Source of the DNA: CAYHCE01 sp964355015
Lineage (GTDB): Bacteria > Cyanobacteriota > Cyanobacteriia > PCC-6307 > Cyanobiaceae
Reading direction: 5' to 3'
Assembly: GCA_964355015.1 (NCBI GenBank)
Contig: CAYHCE010000003.1
Coordinates: 95,962-159,961, forward strand
DNA length: 64,000 nucleotides
The notes beneath the pieces were generated by a model. It was given only the letters and a program-made list of their open reading frames with translations, ran no database searches and was not told the DNA's origin. Shown here one piece after another: positions 9,110 through 17,241 of the stretch (its first letter is position 1; each line of letters starts with the position of its first letter). A program made the translations under genes and the position numbers.

Positions 9110-10216
9110 TCAGGCGGGGGTGAGGCTGGGGCTGACGAGACGCTCGGCCAGAGCGGTGAACGCCCGGGCCGTGGCTGATTCCGGCTGGGCCAGCACCACC
9201 GGCAGGCCCCGATCGCCCCCTTCCACCACGGTCATCTCGAGTGGCAGCTGGGCCAGCAGGGGCACCTCCGCCTCAGCGGCCAGCGCGGCGCCACCGCCGC
9301 TGCCGAAGATCTCGTAGCGGGCTTCCGGCCGGTCAGGCGGGATGAACACGCTCATGTTCTCCACCACACCGAGGACCGGCACCCCCATCTGCAGGAACAT
9401 GGCCAGGCCGCGGCGGGCATCCTGAATCGACACCCGCTGCGGCGTCGTGACGATCACCACACCGGCCATCGGCACGGCCTGGGCCAGGGTGAGCTGGGCA
9501 TCGCCCGTGCCGGGCGGAAGATCCACCACCAGCAAGTCCCGCTCGCCCCAGTCGGCTTGGTAGAGGAACTGGCGGATGATCCCGTTGAGCATGGGCCCGC
9601 GCCAGATCACGGGCTGGTTCTCCTGGATCAGCAGCCCCATCGACACCATCGCGATGCCGCAGGTCTCGATCGGAATGAGGATCTGATCGTTGCCGCTGCC
9701 GCGTACCTCGGGGGTGCGGTCGGCGACCCCGAGCATGGTCGGCGCGTTGGGTCCGTAGATGTCCGCGTCCAGCAGGCCCACCCGCAGGCCGCTGCGGGCC
9801 AGGGCGCAGGCCAGGTTCACCGCCACGGTGCTCTTGCCTACACCGCCTTTGCCGCTGCTCACGGCGATCACCTGTTTCACACCCGGAATCCCCTGGCGCT
9901 CCGGGACGTTGCCCGTCCCGGCGGCGCCATGGCCGGCGGCGCCGATCGGTGTCCCCTCGGAACGCCCGCCGGCGGGCAGCGGGGCCAGTTCGATCTGCAC
10001 GTCGTCGATCGATTCGAGCGCGAGTAGGGCTGTGCGGGCCTCCGCCGCGATCCGCTCCCGCTGGCTGTTGGCATAGCCGGGCAGGGCGAGGCGGAACACC
10101 ACGCGGTTGCCCTGGCTTCGCACCTGAGCGATCCAGCCGAGTTCCAGCAGGCTGCGACCGGTGCCTGCATCACGCAGGGGCTCCAGGGCGGCGAGAGCCT
10201 GTTCAGCTGTGGCCAT
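9110..10216 (-). CDS. mrp: Mrp/ApbC-type P-loop ATPase, Fe-S carrier
   Basis: ParA/MinD-like ATPase of the Mrp/NBP35 family, which carries and delivers iron-sulfur clusters. An N-terminal MIP18/DUF59-like domain (about residues 1-90) is followed by the deviant Walker A GKGGVGKST near 128, DADIYGPNAPTMLG near 150, and a C-terminal ENMSVFIPPD segment. The C-terminal CxxC that binds the bridging cluster in E. coli ApbC is absent here; PPDRPEARYEIFGSGGG occupies that place, as I recall for the cyanobacterial branch. First gene of the mrp-rodA-kinase-like run. The chromosome-partition name ParA sometimes given to this family is not supported by context. Confidence 0.92.
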   Translation of the reverse strand: MATAEQALAALEPLRDAGTGRSLLELGWIAQVRSQGNRVVFRLALPGYANSQRERIAAEARTALLALESIDDVQIELAPLPAGGRSEGTPIGAAGHGAAGTGNVPERQGIPGVKQVIAVSSGKGGVGKSTVAVNLACALARSGLRVGLLDADIYGPNAPTMLGVADRTPEVRGSGNDQILIPIETCGIAMVSMGLLIQENQPVIWRGPMLNGIIRQFLYQADWGERDLLVVDLPPGTGDAQLTLAQAVPMAGVVIVTTPQRVSIQDARRGLAMFLQMGVPVLGVVENMSVFIPPDRPEARYEIFGSGGGAALAAEAEVPLLAQLPLEMTVVEGGDRGLPVVLAQPESATARAFTALAERLVSPSLTPA

Positions 10217-10430
10217 CCGTGCGGTGCCGGCAGAGGGGCGATCCTAGGGGCCGTGCCCGTGACAGAGGCTCTCGAAGGGTTGTGCGGGGGGGCGGCAGGC
10301 TGGAATGGTGAGCAGGTTTCTGGCGTCCTGCGGGGCGTGAAGGTCAGTGGCGGAGCACGCAGACGTGGACGAGGCTGGATCGCGGACAGGTGAGCCGGCA
10401 GCTGCCCCAGTGGGTTCCACGGCAGTGCCC

Positions 10431-11471
10431 ATGCCCTCCGCCCGGCCGGAGAGCCCCCCCGCCGATTCGAGACACAGGGCCCGCTCCCTGCTGATGGGCC
10501 TGCAGGACAGCATCTGCGCCCGCCTCGAGGCCCTCGACGGCGAGGGCACGTTCCAGGAGGAGAGCTGGCAGCGTCCGGAGGGTGGCGGCGGTCGTTCCCG
10601 CGTGCTGAAGGCCGGCCGGATCTTCGAGCAGGGCGGCGTGAATTTCTCCGAGGTGGAGGGCGATCAGCTGCCGCCGTCGATCCTCAGCCAGCGGCCGGAG
10701 GCGGCGGGCCAGCGCTGGTTCGCCACCGGCACCTCGATGGTGCTCCACCCCCGCAATCCCTATGTGCCCACCGTGCACCTCAACTACCGCTACTTCGAGG
10801 CGGGCCCGGTGTGGTGGTTCGGTGGCGGAGCCGATCTCACCCCCTTCTACCCGTTCCTCGCGGATGCCCGGCATTTTCACCGCACGCTCCAGGCCGCCTG
10901 CGACAGCGTCGATCCGGCCTACTACCCGGTGTTCAAGCCCTGGTGCGACGAGTACTTCTTCCTGAAGCACCGCGGTGAGACCCGCGGCATCGGCGGCCTC
11001 TTCTACGACTACCAGGACTCCGGCGGCGTGCTCTACAAGGGGCAGGATCCCGGCGGGGCGGCTGCGGCCGTCTCGGCGACCACCGGCCCCATCCCCCAGA
11101 GCTGGGAGCAGCTGTTCCGGCTGGCCGGCGCCTGCGGCAACGCCTTCCTGCCCAGCTACGTGCCGATCGTGGAGAAGCGCCACGCCCTCCCCTTCGGTGA
11201 ACGGGAGCGCCAGTTCCAGCTGTATCGCCGCGGGCGCTACGTGGAGTTCAACCTGGTGTTCGACCGCGGCACCATCTTCGGCCTCCAGACCAACGGCCGA
11301 ACCGAATCGATTCTGATGTCGCTGCCGCCGCTGGTGCGCTGGGAGTACGGCTACAGCCCCGAGCCGGGCAGCCGCGAGGCCCTGCTCACGGAGCTGTTCA
11401 CTCGGCCCCAGAACTGGCTGACAGACCCGGCGCTCGAGCCGCGCTGCCGGCCCCACCAGGCCGTGGACTGA
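10431..11471 (+). CDS. hemF: Oxygen-dependent coproporphyrinogen III oxidase
   Basis: Decarboxylates coproporphyrinogen III to protoporphyrinogen IX using O2, in the haem/chlorophyll/bilin pathway. The 346-residue product shows ESWQRPEGGGGRSRVL near residue 40, FEQGGVNFSEV near 64, HLNYRYFEAGPVWWFGGGAD near 118, WCDEYFFLKHRGETRG near 172, and a C-terminal WEYGYSPEPGS. The ATG at 10431 gives the usual N-terminus length; a GTG at 10347 in the same frame would add 28 residues of low complexity. Convergent with the amidase-like gene, overlapping its 3' end by 74 bp. It feeds the same tetrapyrrole pool as hemH and ho1 in this window. Confidence 0.94.
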   Translation: MPSARPESPPADSRHRARSLLMGLQDSICARLEALDGEGTFQEESWQRPEGGGGRSRVLKAGRIFEQGGVNFSEVEGDQLPPSILSQRPEAAGQRWFATGTSMVLHPRNPYVPTVHLNYRYFEAGPVWWFGGGADLTPFYPFLADARHFHRTLQAACDSVDPAYYPVFKPWCDEYFFLKHRGETRGIGGLFYDYQDSGGVLYKGQDPGGAAAAVSATTGPIPQSWEQLFRLAGACGNAFLPSYVPIVEKRHALPFGERERQFQLYRRGRYVEFNLVFDRGTIFGLQTNGRTESILMSLPPLVRWEYGYSPEPGSREALLTELFTRPQNWLTDPALEPRCRPHQAVD

Positions 11472-12303
11472 GCGGCGAGGCCGTGCCGAGGGTGGTCGGC
11501 GCCGGCTCCAGCCCCAGGGCAAGAGCCTGGACCACCCGTGCGGCGATCGCGTTGATGGTCGCCGCACGGCTCTCGGGATTGCGCAGGGCCGTCTCGAGCG
11601 GATGTTCCAGCTTGCCGATCTCGAGGATGGCGATGCCACGCTTCGGTGCGCCGAGCCCGTCACGGAAGCTGGAGGGATAGGCCCCGAAGGCCTCCGCCAG
11701 ACGTTCGTCGACTCGGCTGGGCGGCTGCAGCAGGGGCGGGATCAGGCCGGAGCCGAAGCCATCGCGGCCGTAGGCATCGAAGTGGATCTCCAGGGCGTAG
11801 ACCCCCTGTCGCACCTGATCCTTGCCCACGCTCCAGTTGGTGCGGGGATCGTTTCCGTCGGCGATGCTGCGCTGCGTCGGCACGTAGAGGCCCATGGTCA
11901 GCCCCCGCTCCCTGCCTAGGGCCACCACCCGCTCGGCGACGCGCAGGTTCCAGAACAGTTCGTCCGTGATGCCGGGTTCCATCGGTGCGGCTCCGAGCCG
12001 GTCCACCGCTTCGCCGGAGGTGCCGGCTCCCGCTATGCCCTGGGAATCGGCATGGCCGGCCATCACCAGGATGGGCGTGGCGGTGGGGAGTGGACGAAGG
12101 CCGATCCAGTCCTTGTTCAGGGGCGTGCGCGGTCCGGTGAGGGGGTCGACCGTCGGCAGGGCCGGGGCCTGGGCGGCGGTGGCGAGGATCAGCGCCAGCC
12201 CCATCCCCAGGGGGCCCACCCAGACCTGACGGCGATCGGTCCATCGCCCCGGCCGGCGATCGGGTGCTGATTGTCTGGCGGGGTCGGGGCGCATGGGGGT
12301 CAT
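11398..12303 (-). CDS. Exported amidase-like protein (Amidase_3 type)
   Basis: A 301-residue protein with a basic N-terminus and one hydrophobic segment near residues 30-48 (VGPLGMGLALILATAA), so exported or membrane-anchored. The mature part has LVMAGHADSQG near 78, a conserved-looking Glu in WNLRVAERV near 118, and YALEIHFDAYG near 170. The spacing of His, Glu and His fits the zinc ligands of N-acetylmuramoyl-L-alanine amidases of the AmiC fold. The function in peptidoglycan turnover is inferred from these residues only. The start forms TGATG with the stop of the gene upstream, indicating coupling. The C-terminus is Pro/Ala/Ser-rich and overlaps the hemF 3' end. Confidence 0.65.
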   Translation of the reverse strand: MTPMRPDPARQSAPDRRPGRWTDRRQVWVGPLGMGLALILATAAQAPALPTVDPLTGPRTPLNKDWIGLRPLPTATPILVMAGHADSQGIAGAGTSGEAVDRLGAAPMEPGITDELFWNLRVAERVVALGRERGLTMGLYVPTQRSIADGNDPRTNWSVGKDQVRQGVYALEIHFDAYGRDGFGSGLIPPLLQPPSRVDERLAEAFGAYPSSFRDGLGAPKRGIAILEIGKLEHPLETALRNPESRAATINAIAARVVQALALGLEPAPTTLGTASPLSPRPGGAGSAARAPGLSASSGAE

Positions 12304-12857
12304 CAGATCGGGGAGCTGAGCAGGGCTCCATCGCTGGCCAGCTGCAGACGGGGGCCCAGTTCCCGTTCGAGCGCGATCAGCTCGTCGCGGTGGGCCCGCA
12401 GCCGCAGGCTGCTGCCCGTGGCGTCATCGGGGCTGATCAGGCGGAGCTCCACCTGCTCCGGCCGCGCCGCCCGCCGGCGGTAGAGAAGCCCCGCCAGCGG
12501 CCCGAGCAGGGAGAGCAGCAGCGGCCACCAGCCCAGGCCAGGCAGCAGCTGCCGCAGCACCAGACCCAGGCAGGCCGCCCCCACCCCTCCCAGCAGGGAG
12601 AGCAGCAGGGCCAGGGAGCTGCTGGCACCCACCTGGCCGCGGAACCGCAGCAGGCGGCGGTCCGGGTCACCAGCCTCCGCCTGCCACCCCCGCCCGTGGA
12701 GCCACTGGCTCAGTCCGTCGAGCACCTCCAGCGGTGGGCGCGGCGAGTGCACATCCACGACGGTGGTGCGGTCCTTGCTGGCGGCGCGCAGGAAGAACAC
12801 CAGCCCGATGGCGAGCAGCAGGGTGAGCAGCAGGGTGGAGCCCAGGGCGGGGGGCAT
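12303..12857 (-). CDS. Membrane protein resembling complex C cofactor-assembly subunit B
   Basis: A 184-residue protein with an N-terminal membrane segment (STLLLTLLLAIGLVFFL, near residues 7-23), a short soluble domain with VVDVHSPRPPLEVLDGL, and two further hydrophobic stretches near 80-118. It resembles the small cyanobacterial proteins annotated as cofactor assembly of complex C subunit B (CCB2/CCB4-like), which help attach haem c' to cytochrome b6; this is from recall of the family and is not proven by any motif. Coupled by a 1-nt overlap (TGATG) to the amidase-like gene. The start lies 70-93 bp from the divergent RNase D-like start. Confidence 0.6.
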   Translation of the reverse strand: MPPALGSTLLLTLLLAIGLVFFLRAASKDRTTVVDVHSPRPPLEVLDGLSQWLHGRGWQAEAGDPDRRLLRFRGQVGASSSLALLLSLLGGVGAACLGLVLRQLLPGLGWWPLLLSLLGPLAGLLYRRRAARPEQVELRLISPDDATGSSLRLRAHRDELIALERELGPRLQLASDGALLSSPI

Positions 12858-12950
12858 CGGCACGGAGCAGTTCGTTCGGGCCCATTCTCTCCCCGCGCAG
12901 CAGAATCTGGCGCTCCCTTCGGCACGATGGCCCCTGAACGCCTTCCGCCG

Positions 12951-13613
12951 ATGCCGCCCGCCTCCTCCGCCCCGCCGACCCGGTTCGCCGTCTTCGACGG
13001 CGATCTCGATGACGCATGGCTTGCCCTGCTGAGCGAAGCCCCTGCATTGGCGGTGGACACCGAGGCCATGGGGCTGGTCCATGGCCGCGACCGGCTCTGT
13101 CTGGTGCAGATCGCCGATGACCGCGACAACGTCTGCTGCATCCGCATCGCCCGCGGCCAGACCGCTGCGCCGCTGCTGAAGCGGCTGATGGAGAACCCCG
13201 CGATCGAGAAGGTGTTCCACTTCGCTCGCTTCGATGTGGCGGCCCTCGCCGAGGGCCTGGGCATCGCCGTGCAGCCGCTGTTCTGCACCAAGGTGGCCAG
13301 CCGGCTGGCCCGCACCTACAGCTCCCGCCACGGCCTCAAGGAGGTGGTGCAGGAGCTGGTGGGGGTGGAGCTCGACAAGCAGGCCCAGAGCAGCGACTGG
13401 GGCCGGGTCGACGAGCTGGGCGAGGCACAGCTGGTCTACGCGGCCAACGACGTGCGCTATCTGCTGCCGGCGTACCGGCAGCTGATCGTGATCCTGGAGC
13501 GGGAGGAGAGGATCGATCTGGCGCGCCGCTGTTTCGCCTGCATTCCCGTTTTCGCCGATCTGGACCGCAGCCGGTTCGGCTCCGTGTTCGAGCACTCGAC
13601 CCAGGGCCGCTAG
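12951..13613 (+). CDS. Ribonuclease D-like 3'-5' exonuclease
   Basis: DEDD-superfamily exonuclease, probably acting on RNA 3' ends. The 220-residue product has all three exonuclease motifs: ALAVDTEAMGL (ExoI, D and E) near residue 30, VFHFARFDVAAL (ExoII) near 88, and YAANDVRYLLPAYRQL (ExoIII, with the catalytic Y/D spacing) near 163. It lacks the C-terminal HRDC domains of E. coli RNase D, so it is the short form common in cyanobacteria. ATG at 12951 was chosen from the conserved core; an in-frame ATG at 12927 is also possible. Neither has a clear Shine-Dalgarno sequence. Confidence 0.88.
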   Translation: MPPASSAPPTRFAVFDGDLDDAWLALLSEAPALAVDTEAMGLVHGRDRLCLVQIADDRDNVCCIRIARGQTAAPLLKRLMENPAIEKVFHFARFDVAALAEGLGIAVQPLFCTKVASRLARTYSSRHGLKEVVQELVGVELDKQAQSSDWGRVDELGEAQLVYAANDVRYLLPAYRQLIVILEREERIDLARRCFACIPVFADLDRSRFGSVFEHSTQGR

Positions 13614-13670
13614 GGGCGGAATCGATCCAGGCCGTTCGGACGGGGTTCCCTCTCCCTCTGCGACCTGTGC

Positions 13671-13928
13671 TCAGTCCTCGTCGAGGAAGTAGCCCTCCGA
13701 TGGCTTGGCCGTGAGCAGGCTGTCGAGCAGCTGACCCTGCCTGTCGGCCTCGCCATGGGCCGCCAGGATCATGCGCTCGGCGATGGTCACCTTGCCGGCG
13801 GCATCGCGGGTCTCCTCGCGGGCGGCCTGCTGGTCGACCCGGCGGCGGGCTGCGGCGATGCTGATGCCCAGCAGCGTGGCCAGCCGGCCGGTGGCGGTGG
13901 CGTAGGCCCGGTCGGTGGGGGCGGGCAT
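13671..13928 (-). CDS. Small conserved cyanobacterial protein, function unknown
   Basis: An 85-residue, mostly helical protein (YATATGRLATLLGISIAAAR, then RVDQQAAREETRDAAGKVTI) with no signal peptide or membrane segment and an acidic C-terminus ending GYFLDED. Codon use matches its neighbours and the frame has a proper ATG. It sits 31 bp from the following glycosyltransferase-like gene on the same strand. I recognise it only as the sort of short protein conserved among picocyanobacteria. No function is assigned. Confidence 0.6.
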   Translation of the reverse strand: MPAPTDRAYATATGRLATLLGISIAAARRRVDQQAAREETRDAAGKVTIAERMILAAHGEADRQGQLLDSLLTAKPSEGYFLDED

Positions 13929-13959
13929 GCGGTGGGCGTCGGCAAGGAGGGGATCTCCA

Positions 13960-15201
13960 TCATCCCTGCCGTTCGGCCAGCAGCTGCCGCTCGATCAGGG
14001 CGGCCAGCCGCGCGCTGCCCCCCGGTTCTCCCATCCGCCGCCGGCCGATCCGCCCCAGCGCCCGCCGCCGCTGCGGGTCCCCCAGCAGCCGTTCCAGGGC
14101 ACGGGCCAGCTCGGCGGCCGAGGCGCAGCTGTGCACAGCGCCCCCCAGCAGCCGGCTCTGCCGACCGGCGAAGGCGGGCTTGAACTGGGGACCGGGGCCG
14201 GGCAGGGAGAGGGTCGGTACCTCCAGTCCCACCAGCTGTTCGGTGGCGGTTCCGGCCGTGGCGAGTCCCACCTCGCCCCAGCCGGCCCAGAGGGCGAACC
14301 GTCCCGGGCCGAGCAGCACCAGCCGCTCGCCCCGGCGCCAGGCGGCGGCGGCTCCGCTGCCGGTCGGCAGCGCCGTGGGGGAGAACCGCCGGGATCGCAG
14401 CGCGGCGCCCAGCTCCCGAGGCGAAGGCCGGGATCCGGTGGGGCAGAGCAGAACCAGCGGCTCCGAAGGCGGCAGCTGCTCCAGCGCCCCGAGCAGCCGC
14501 TCGAAGTTGCGGAGCGATTCCGGCAGCCGGCTGCCGCAGAGCAGCACCAGCCGGCGGCTTCCCGCCAGGGTCCGGGGCGGAGGGGATGGCTCCAGCCCGT
14601 CCATCATCGGGTTGCCGGGTGCGACGGCGGGGACGCCGTGGCGCCTCAGCCCACGGGCCGTGAGGGCGTCGCGCACGGCCACCAGCCGGCAGCGGGGGCG
14701 GCCCATCAGCGCCCATTCCCACGGATCCCATTCGCTGCCCTTGCAGCGGTGGTAGCGGTCGGCCAGCGGGTCCCTGCCCGGTCCGCTGCGCCAGGTGTAG
14801 TCGCTCTTGGGGGTGCCGACGAAGCCGTAGGGCGCACCGCTGGCCCATGCCAGCAGCAGGGGCAGCAGATCCCCCACCGCCAGGATCGGCTGGCCGCTGT
14901 GGCCCCAGTGCCGCACCAGCCGCCACTGCCGCCAGCTCAGCAGAGGAAGCCCCGCACCCAGATCGCGCAGCAGTCCGCGCAGGCTCTGATTGCTGAAGCC
15001 GCCACTCGGCAGCCGCTGCCGCGGGCCGACGCAGCGGAGTTCCCCCAGGCTCTCCGGCTGGCGGAAGCAGTCCCCCTCACCGACCAGGGGCAGCACCAGG
15101 ACGTCCAGATCCGGCCGCCGCTCGCGCAAGGCCCGGATCAGCCGCAGGGCGATCAGATCCTCCCCGTGGCCGTTGCTGAGAACCAGCAGACGGGCGGCCA
15201 T
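13960..15201 (-). CDS. Lipid-A-disaccharide synthase-related protein
   Basis: A 413-residue GT-B-like glycosyltransferase relative. The N-terminus MAARLLVLSNGHGEDLIALR contains the SNGHGED motif typical of this cyanobacterial family, which is distant from LpxB. Other blocks are GFVGTPKSDYTWRSGPG near residue 130, PGNPMMDGLEP near 205, LLCGSRLPESLRNF near 233, and a C-terminal GTATEQLVGLEVPTLSLPGPG near 330, where the acceptor/nucleotide site of GT-B enzymes lies. Substrate unknown. The ATG at 15201 was chosen from that N-terminus; longer in-frame starts would run into tRNA-Cys. Identification of the family is good, function is inference. Confidence 0.85.
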   Translation of the reverse strand: MAARLLVLSNGHGEDLIALRLIRALRERRPDLDVLVLPLVGEGDCFRQPESLGELRCVGPRQRLPSGGFSNQSLRGLLRDLGAGLPLLSWRQWRLVRHWGHSGQPILAVGDLLPLLLAWASGAPYGFVGTPKSDYTWRSGPGRDPLADRYHRCKGSEWDPWEWALMGRPRCRLVAVRDALTARGLRRHGVPAVAPGNPMMDGLEPSPPPRTLAGSRRLVLLCGSRLPESLRNFERLLGALEQLPPSEPLVLLCPTGSRPSPRELGAALRSRRFSPTALPTGSGAAAAWRRGERLVLLGPGRFALWAGWGEVGLATAGTATEQLVGLEVPTLSLPGPGPQFKPAFAGRQSRLLGGAVHSCASAAELARALERLLGDPQRRRALGRIGRRRMGEPGGSARLAALIERQLLAERQG

Positions 15202-15246
15202 GCCATGGCTGATACGATCCGCTGGACGGGAGAAGACTCCCGCTGC

Positions 15247-15317
15247 GGCGGCATGGCCAAGTGGTAAGGCAGAGGACTGCAAATCCTTTATCCCCAGTTC
15301 GAATCTGGGTGCCGCCT
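15247..15317 (+). tRNA. tRNA-Cys (GCA)
   Basis: A 71-nt cloverleaf. Acceptor GGCGGCA (15247-15253) pairs with TGCCGCC (15310-15316), discriminator T at 15317. The anticodon stem GAGGA/TCCTT encloses loop CTGCAAA with anticodon GCA at 15279-15281, and the T-loop reads TTCGAAT. CCA is not encoded. Confidence 0.96.
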
Positions 15318-15367
15318 CTCGTTCCGGTCCTTCCCGACACCGGATTCACCTCCGAGCGGCAGGGGGA

Positions 15368-15946
15368 TCAAAGCTGGGCGCTGGCGGTCCAGCTCTCACC
15401 GGAGAGGGCCTTGGCTTCGCAGCGCACTTCGGTCTGTTTCACCTCACAGACCCCCTCGGTGGGCCAGGCCCTCGGCAGGCTCGTGGGCAGGCCGCGGCGA
15501 TCGAAGCCGGTTTCGCTCACACTGGTGACCTCGGTTCGCAGGGGCCCTACGAGGCGGCAGCGCCCCCCCTGGCAGCGCAGCCCGGCGCTCCCCTCCCGGA
15601 CCACCCCGACGAAGCTGAGCAGGTCGCTGGCCTCCTCACCGCTGCCGGGGCCGACGAAGCGGATGTTGAGCAGCCCCACCTGGTTCTGATCGAAGCGCAG
15701 GGCGGAGCAGGGTGCCGGCTTCGATCCGGCCAGGTTCCGCTCGCAGCTGCGGGTGTTGTGCTGCCAGCGGCCGAAGTCGTCGGGCCGCTCGGCCGCACCC
15801 ACGGCGGTGCTGCCGGCCAGGGCGATCAGGGCTCCGCCCAGCAGCGCCGCCGCAGCGGTGATCAGGGCCTGGGCCCCGGGGCGGCGATCGGATGTCGCTT
15901 CGGTCAAGGGGTCGAGCCCGGCTTCTGGCCATTCTGGGGCGCCCAC
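15368..15946 (-). CDS. Membrane-anchored or secreted protein of unknown function
   Basis: A 192-residue protein starting at a GTG. One hydrophobic segment at about residues 27-47 (ALITAAAALLGGALIALAG) suggests an uncleaved anchor or signal peptide, with the rest outside the cytoplasm. The mature part has six Cys (CERN, PCSAL, RCQGGRC, VCEVKQTEVRC), likely to form disulfides, and a GLLNIRFVGPGSGEEASDLL segment. I do not recognise the family. It lies alone between tRNA-Cys and a small Cys-rich protein. Confidence 0.65.
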   Translation of the reverse strand: MGAPEWPEAGLDPLTEATSDRRPGAQALITAAAALLGGALIALAGSTAVGAAERPDDFGRWQHNTRSCERNLAGSKPAPCSALRFDQNQVGLLNIRFVGPGSGEEASDLLSFVGVVREGSAGLRCQGGRCRLVGPLRTEVTSVSETGFDRRGLPTSLPRAWPTEGVCEVKQTEVRCEAKALSGESWTASAQL

Positions 15947-15971
15947 CCTCTGCTCAGTGGCCAGAGGCCGC

Positions 15972-16184
15972 TCAGTAGCCAGCGTCGGCCACGCAGAAGC
16001 CCAGGCAGCGGATGCCGTTGCTCGCGGTGCGGCCGCAGTGGTCGCAGAGCACGGGTTCCACGGCCCCGGGCGAGCTGTTCGGCCCGGGGCCTTGCCAGGA
16101 GCTGCCCGGGCGGGATCCCTCGGTGCCCGCTTCAGGGGCAGGCGGCAGTGTCTGCACCGGCGGAGCGCATCGCAGACCGATCAT
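15972..16184 (-). CDS. Small Cys-rich (CxxC) protein
   Basis: A 70-residue protein whose C-terminal 26 residues contain CDHCGRTASNGIRCLGFC, a CxxC...C...C pattern that looks like a small zinc knuckle. The N-terminal 40 residues are Pro/Gly/Ser-rich and probably disordered. The C-terminal motif resembles short conserved hypothetical proteins of marine Synechococcus and Prochlorococcus as I recall them. That, and the proper ATG, are the reasons for calling it. Function unknown. Confidence 0.55.
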   Translation of the reverse strand: MIGLRCAPPVQTLPPAPEAGTEGSRPGSSWQGPGPNSSPGAVEPVLCDHCGRTASNGIRCLGFCVADAGY

Positions 16185-16204
16185 GGCGTCGGAACGCCCG
16201 TAGC

Positions 16205-16210
16205 GGAGGT
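16205..16210 (+). promoter_or_regulatory. Ribosome binding site of the aldo/keto reductase gene
   Basis: GGAGGT ends 3 nt before the ATG at 16214. It is one of the few strong Shine-Dalgarno sequences in the window and fixes that start, although the spacing is short. Confidence 0.6.
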
Positions 16211-16213
16211 GTC

Positions 16214-17221
16214 ATGGCCGAGGCTCCCCTCTCTCCTGCGGCTCTGCAGGCCTCCGTGGCGCCGCCGTCGATCGGGGTGGGGACCTGGGCCTGGGGCAAC
16301 CAGTTCCTCTGGGGCTACCGACCTGAGCGCGACGATGAAGCCCTGGCGGCCACGTTCCAGCGGGCCGTGGAGCTGGGCCTGACCTTCTTCGACACGGCTG
16401 ATTCCTATGGCACGGGCCGCTTGAACGGCCGCAGCGAGGAGCTGCTGGGCGGTTTCCTCGCGGCTCTGCCCCCGCTGCGGCGCCGGACGCTCTGCGTGGC
16501 CACCAAGCTGGCACCCTTCCCCTGGCGCCTGGGCCGCGGTGGCTATGCCCGTGCCTTCGCCGCCTCGCGGCAGCGGTTGCGGGGCCAGCTTGACCGGGTG
16601 CAGCTGCACTGGAGCACCGCCCGCTACGCCCCCTGGCAGGAGGATCCCCTGCTGGAGGGTCTGGCCGATCTGGTCGAGCGGGGCGCGGTGGCCAGCCTGG
16701 GGGTGTCGAACATGGGGCCGCTGCGCCTGGAGCGGGCGCAGCGGCGGCTGGCGCAGCGCGGCGTACCCCTGGCCAGCCTGCAGGTGCAGCTCTCGCTGCT
16801 GGCGCCGGAGGCCGTGGCGCCAGGGGGGGTGGCGGAACGTTGTCGCGACCTCGGGATCGAGCTGATCGCCTACAGCCCTCTGGCTCTGGGCTTGCTGAGC
16901 GATCGGGTCGGCGGCGGAGCTCCACTGCCGAGCGGGCCGCGTGGCCTGCTGTATCGGCGGCTGCTGCCGCGGATCGAGCCGTTGCTGGCGCTGATGCGCG
17001 CCATCGCCGCCCGCAACGGGGCCCGGGTGCCCGAGGTGGCGCTGAACTGGTGCCGGGCCCATGGCGCCAGGCCGATTCCCGGCCTGCGCACGCCGGCCCA
17101 GGCGGAAGGGGCGGCGGCGGCGCTGGCCTGGCAGCTCGACGAGGCGGAGCGACAGGAGCTGGACCGGGTGGCGTTCGCCCTGCCGCTGCGGATGCCGGCC
17201 AATCCGTTTCAGAGCGGCTGA
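16214..17221 (+). CDS. Aldo/keto reductase
   Basis: NADPH-dependent oxidoreductase of the AKR superfamily; the substrate cannot be told. The 335-residue TIM-barrel protein has the catalytic tetrad context: FFDTADSYGTGRLNGRSEE (Asp and Tyr) near residue 60, VATKLAPFPW (Lys) near 95, and VQLHWS (His) near 130. Later blocks are GVSNMGPLRL near 160, LIAYSPLALGLL near 218, and a C-terminal RPIPGLRTPAQAEGAAAAL that forms the cofactor phosphate site. Start set by the GGAGGT box. Convergent with the next gene. Confidence 0.9.
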   Translation: MAEAPLSPAALQASVAPPSIGVGTWAWGNQFLWGYRPERDDEALAATFQRAVELGLTFFDTADSYGTGRLNGRSEELLGGFLAALPPLRRRTLCVATKLAPFPWRLGRGGYARAFAASRQRLRGQLDRVQLHWSTARYAPWQEDPLLEGLADLVERGAVASLGVSNMGPLRLERAQRRLAQRGVPLASLQVQLSLLAPEAVAPGGVAERCRDLGIELIAYSPLALGLLSDRVGGGAPLPSGPRGLLYRRLLPRIEPLLALMRAIAARNGARVPEVALNWCRAHGARPIPGLRTPAQAEGAAAALAWQLDEAERQELDRVAFALPLRMPANPFQSG

Positions 17222-17241
17222 CTCGGCTCGAGAGCGATCGA

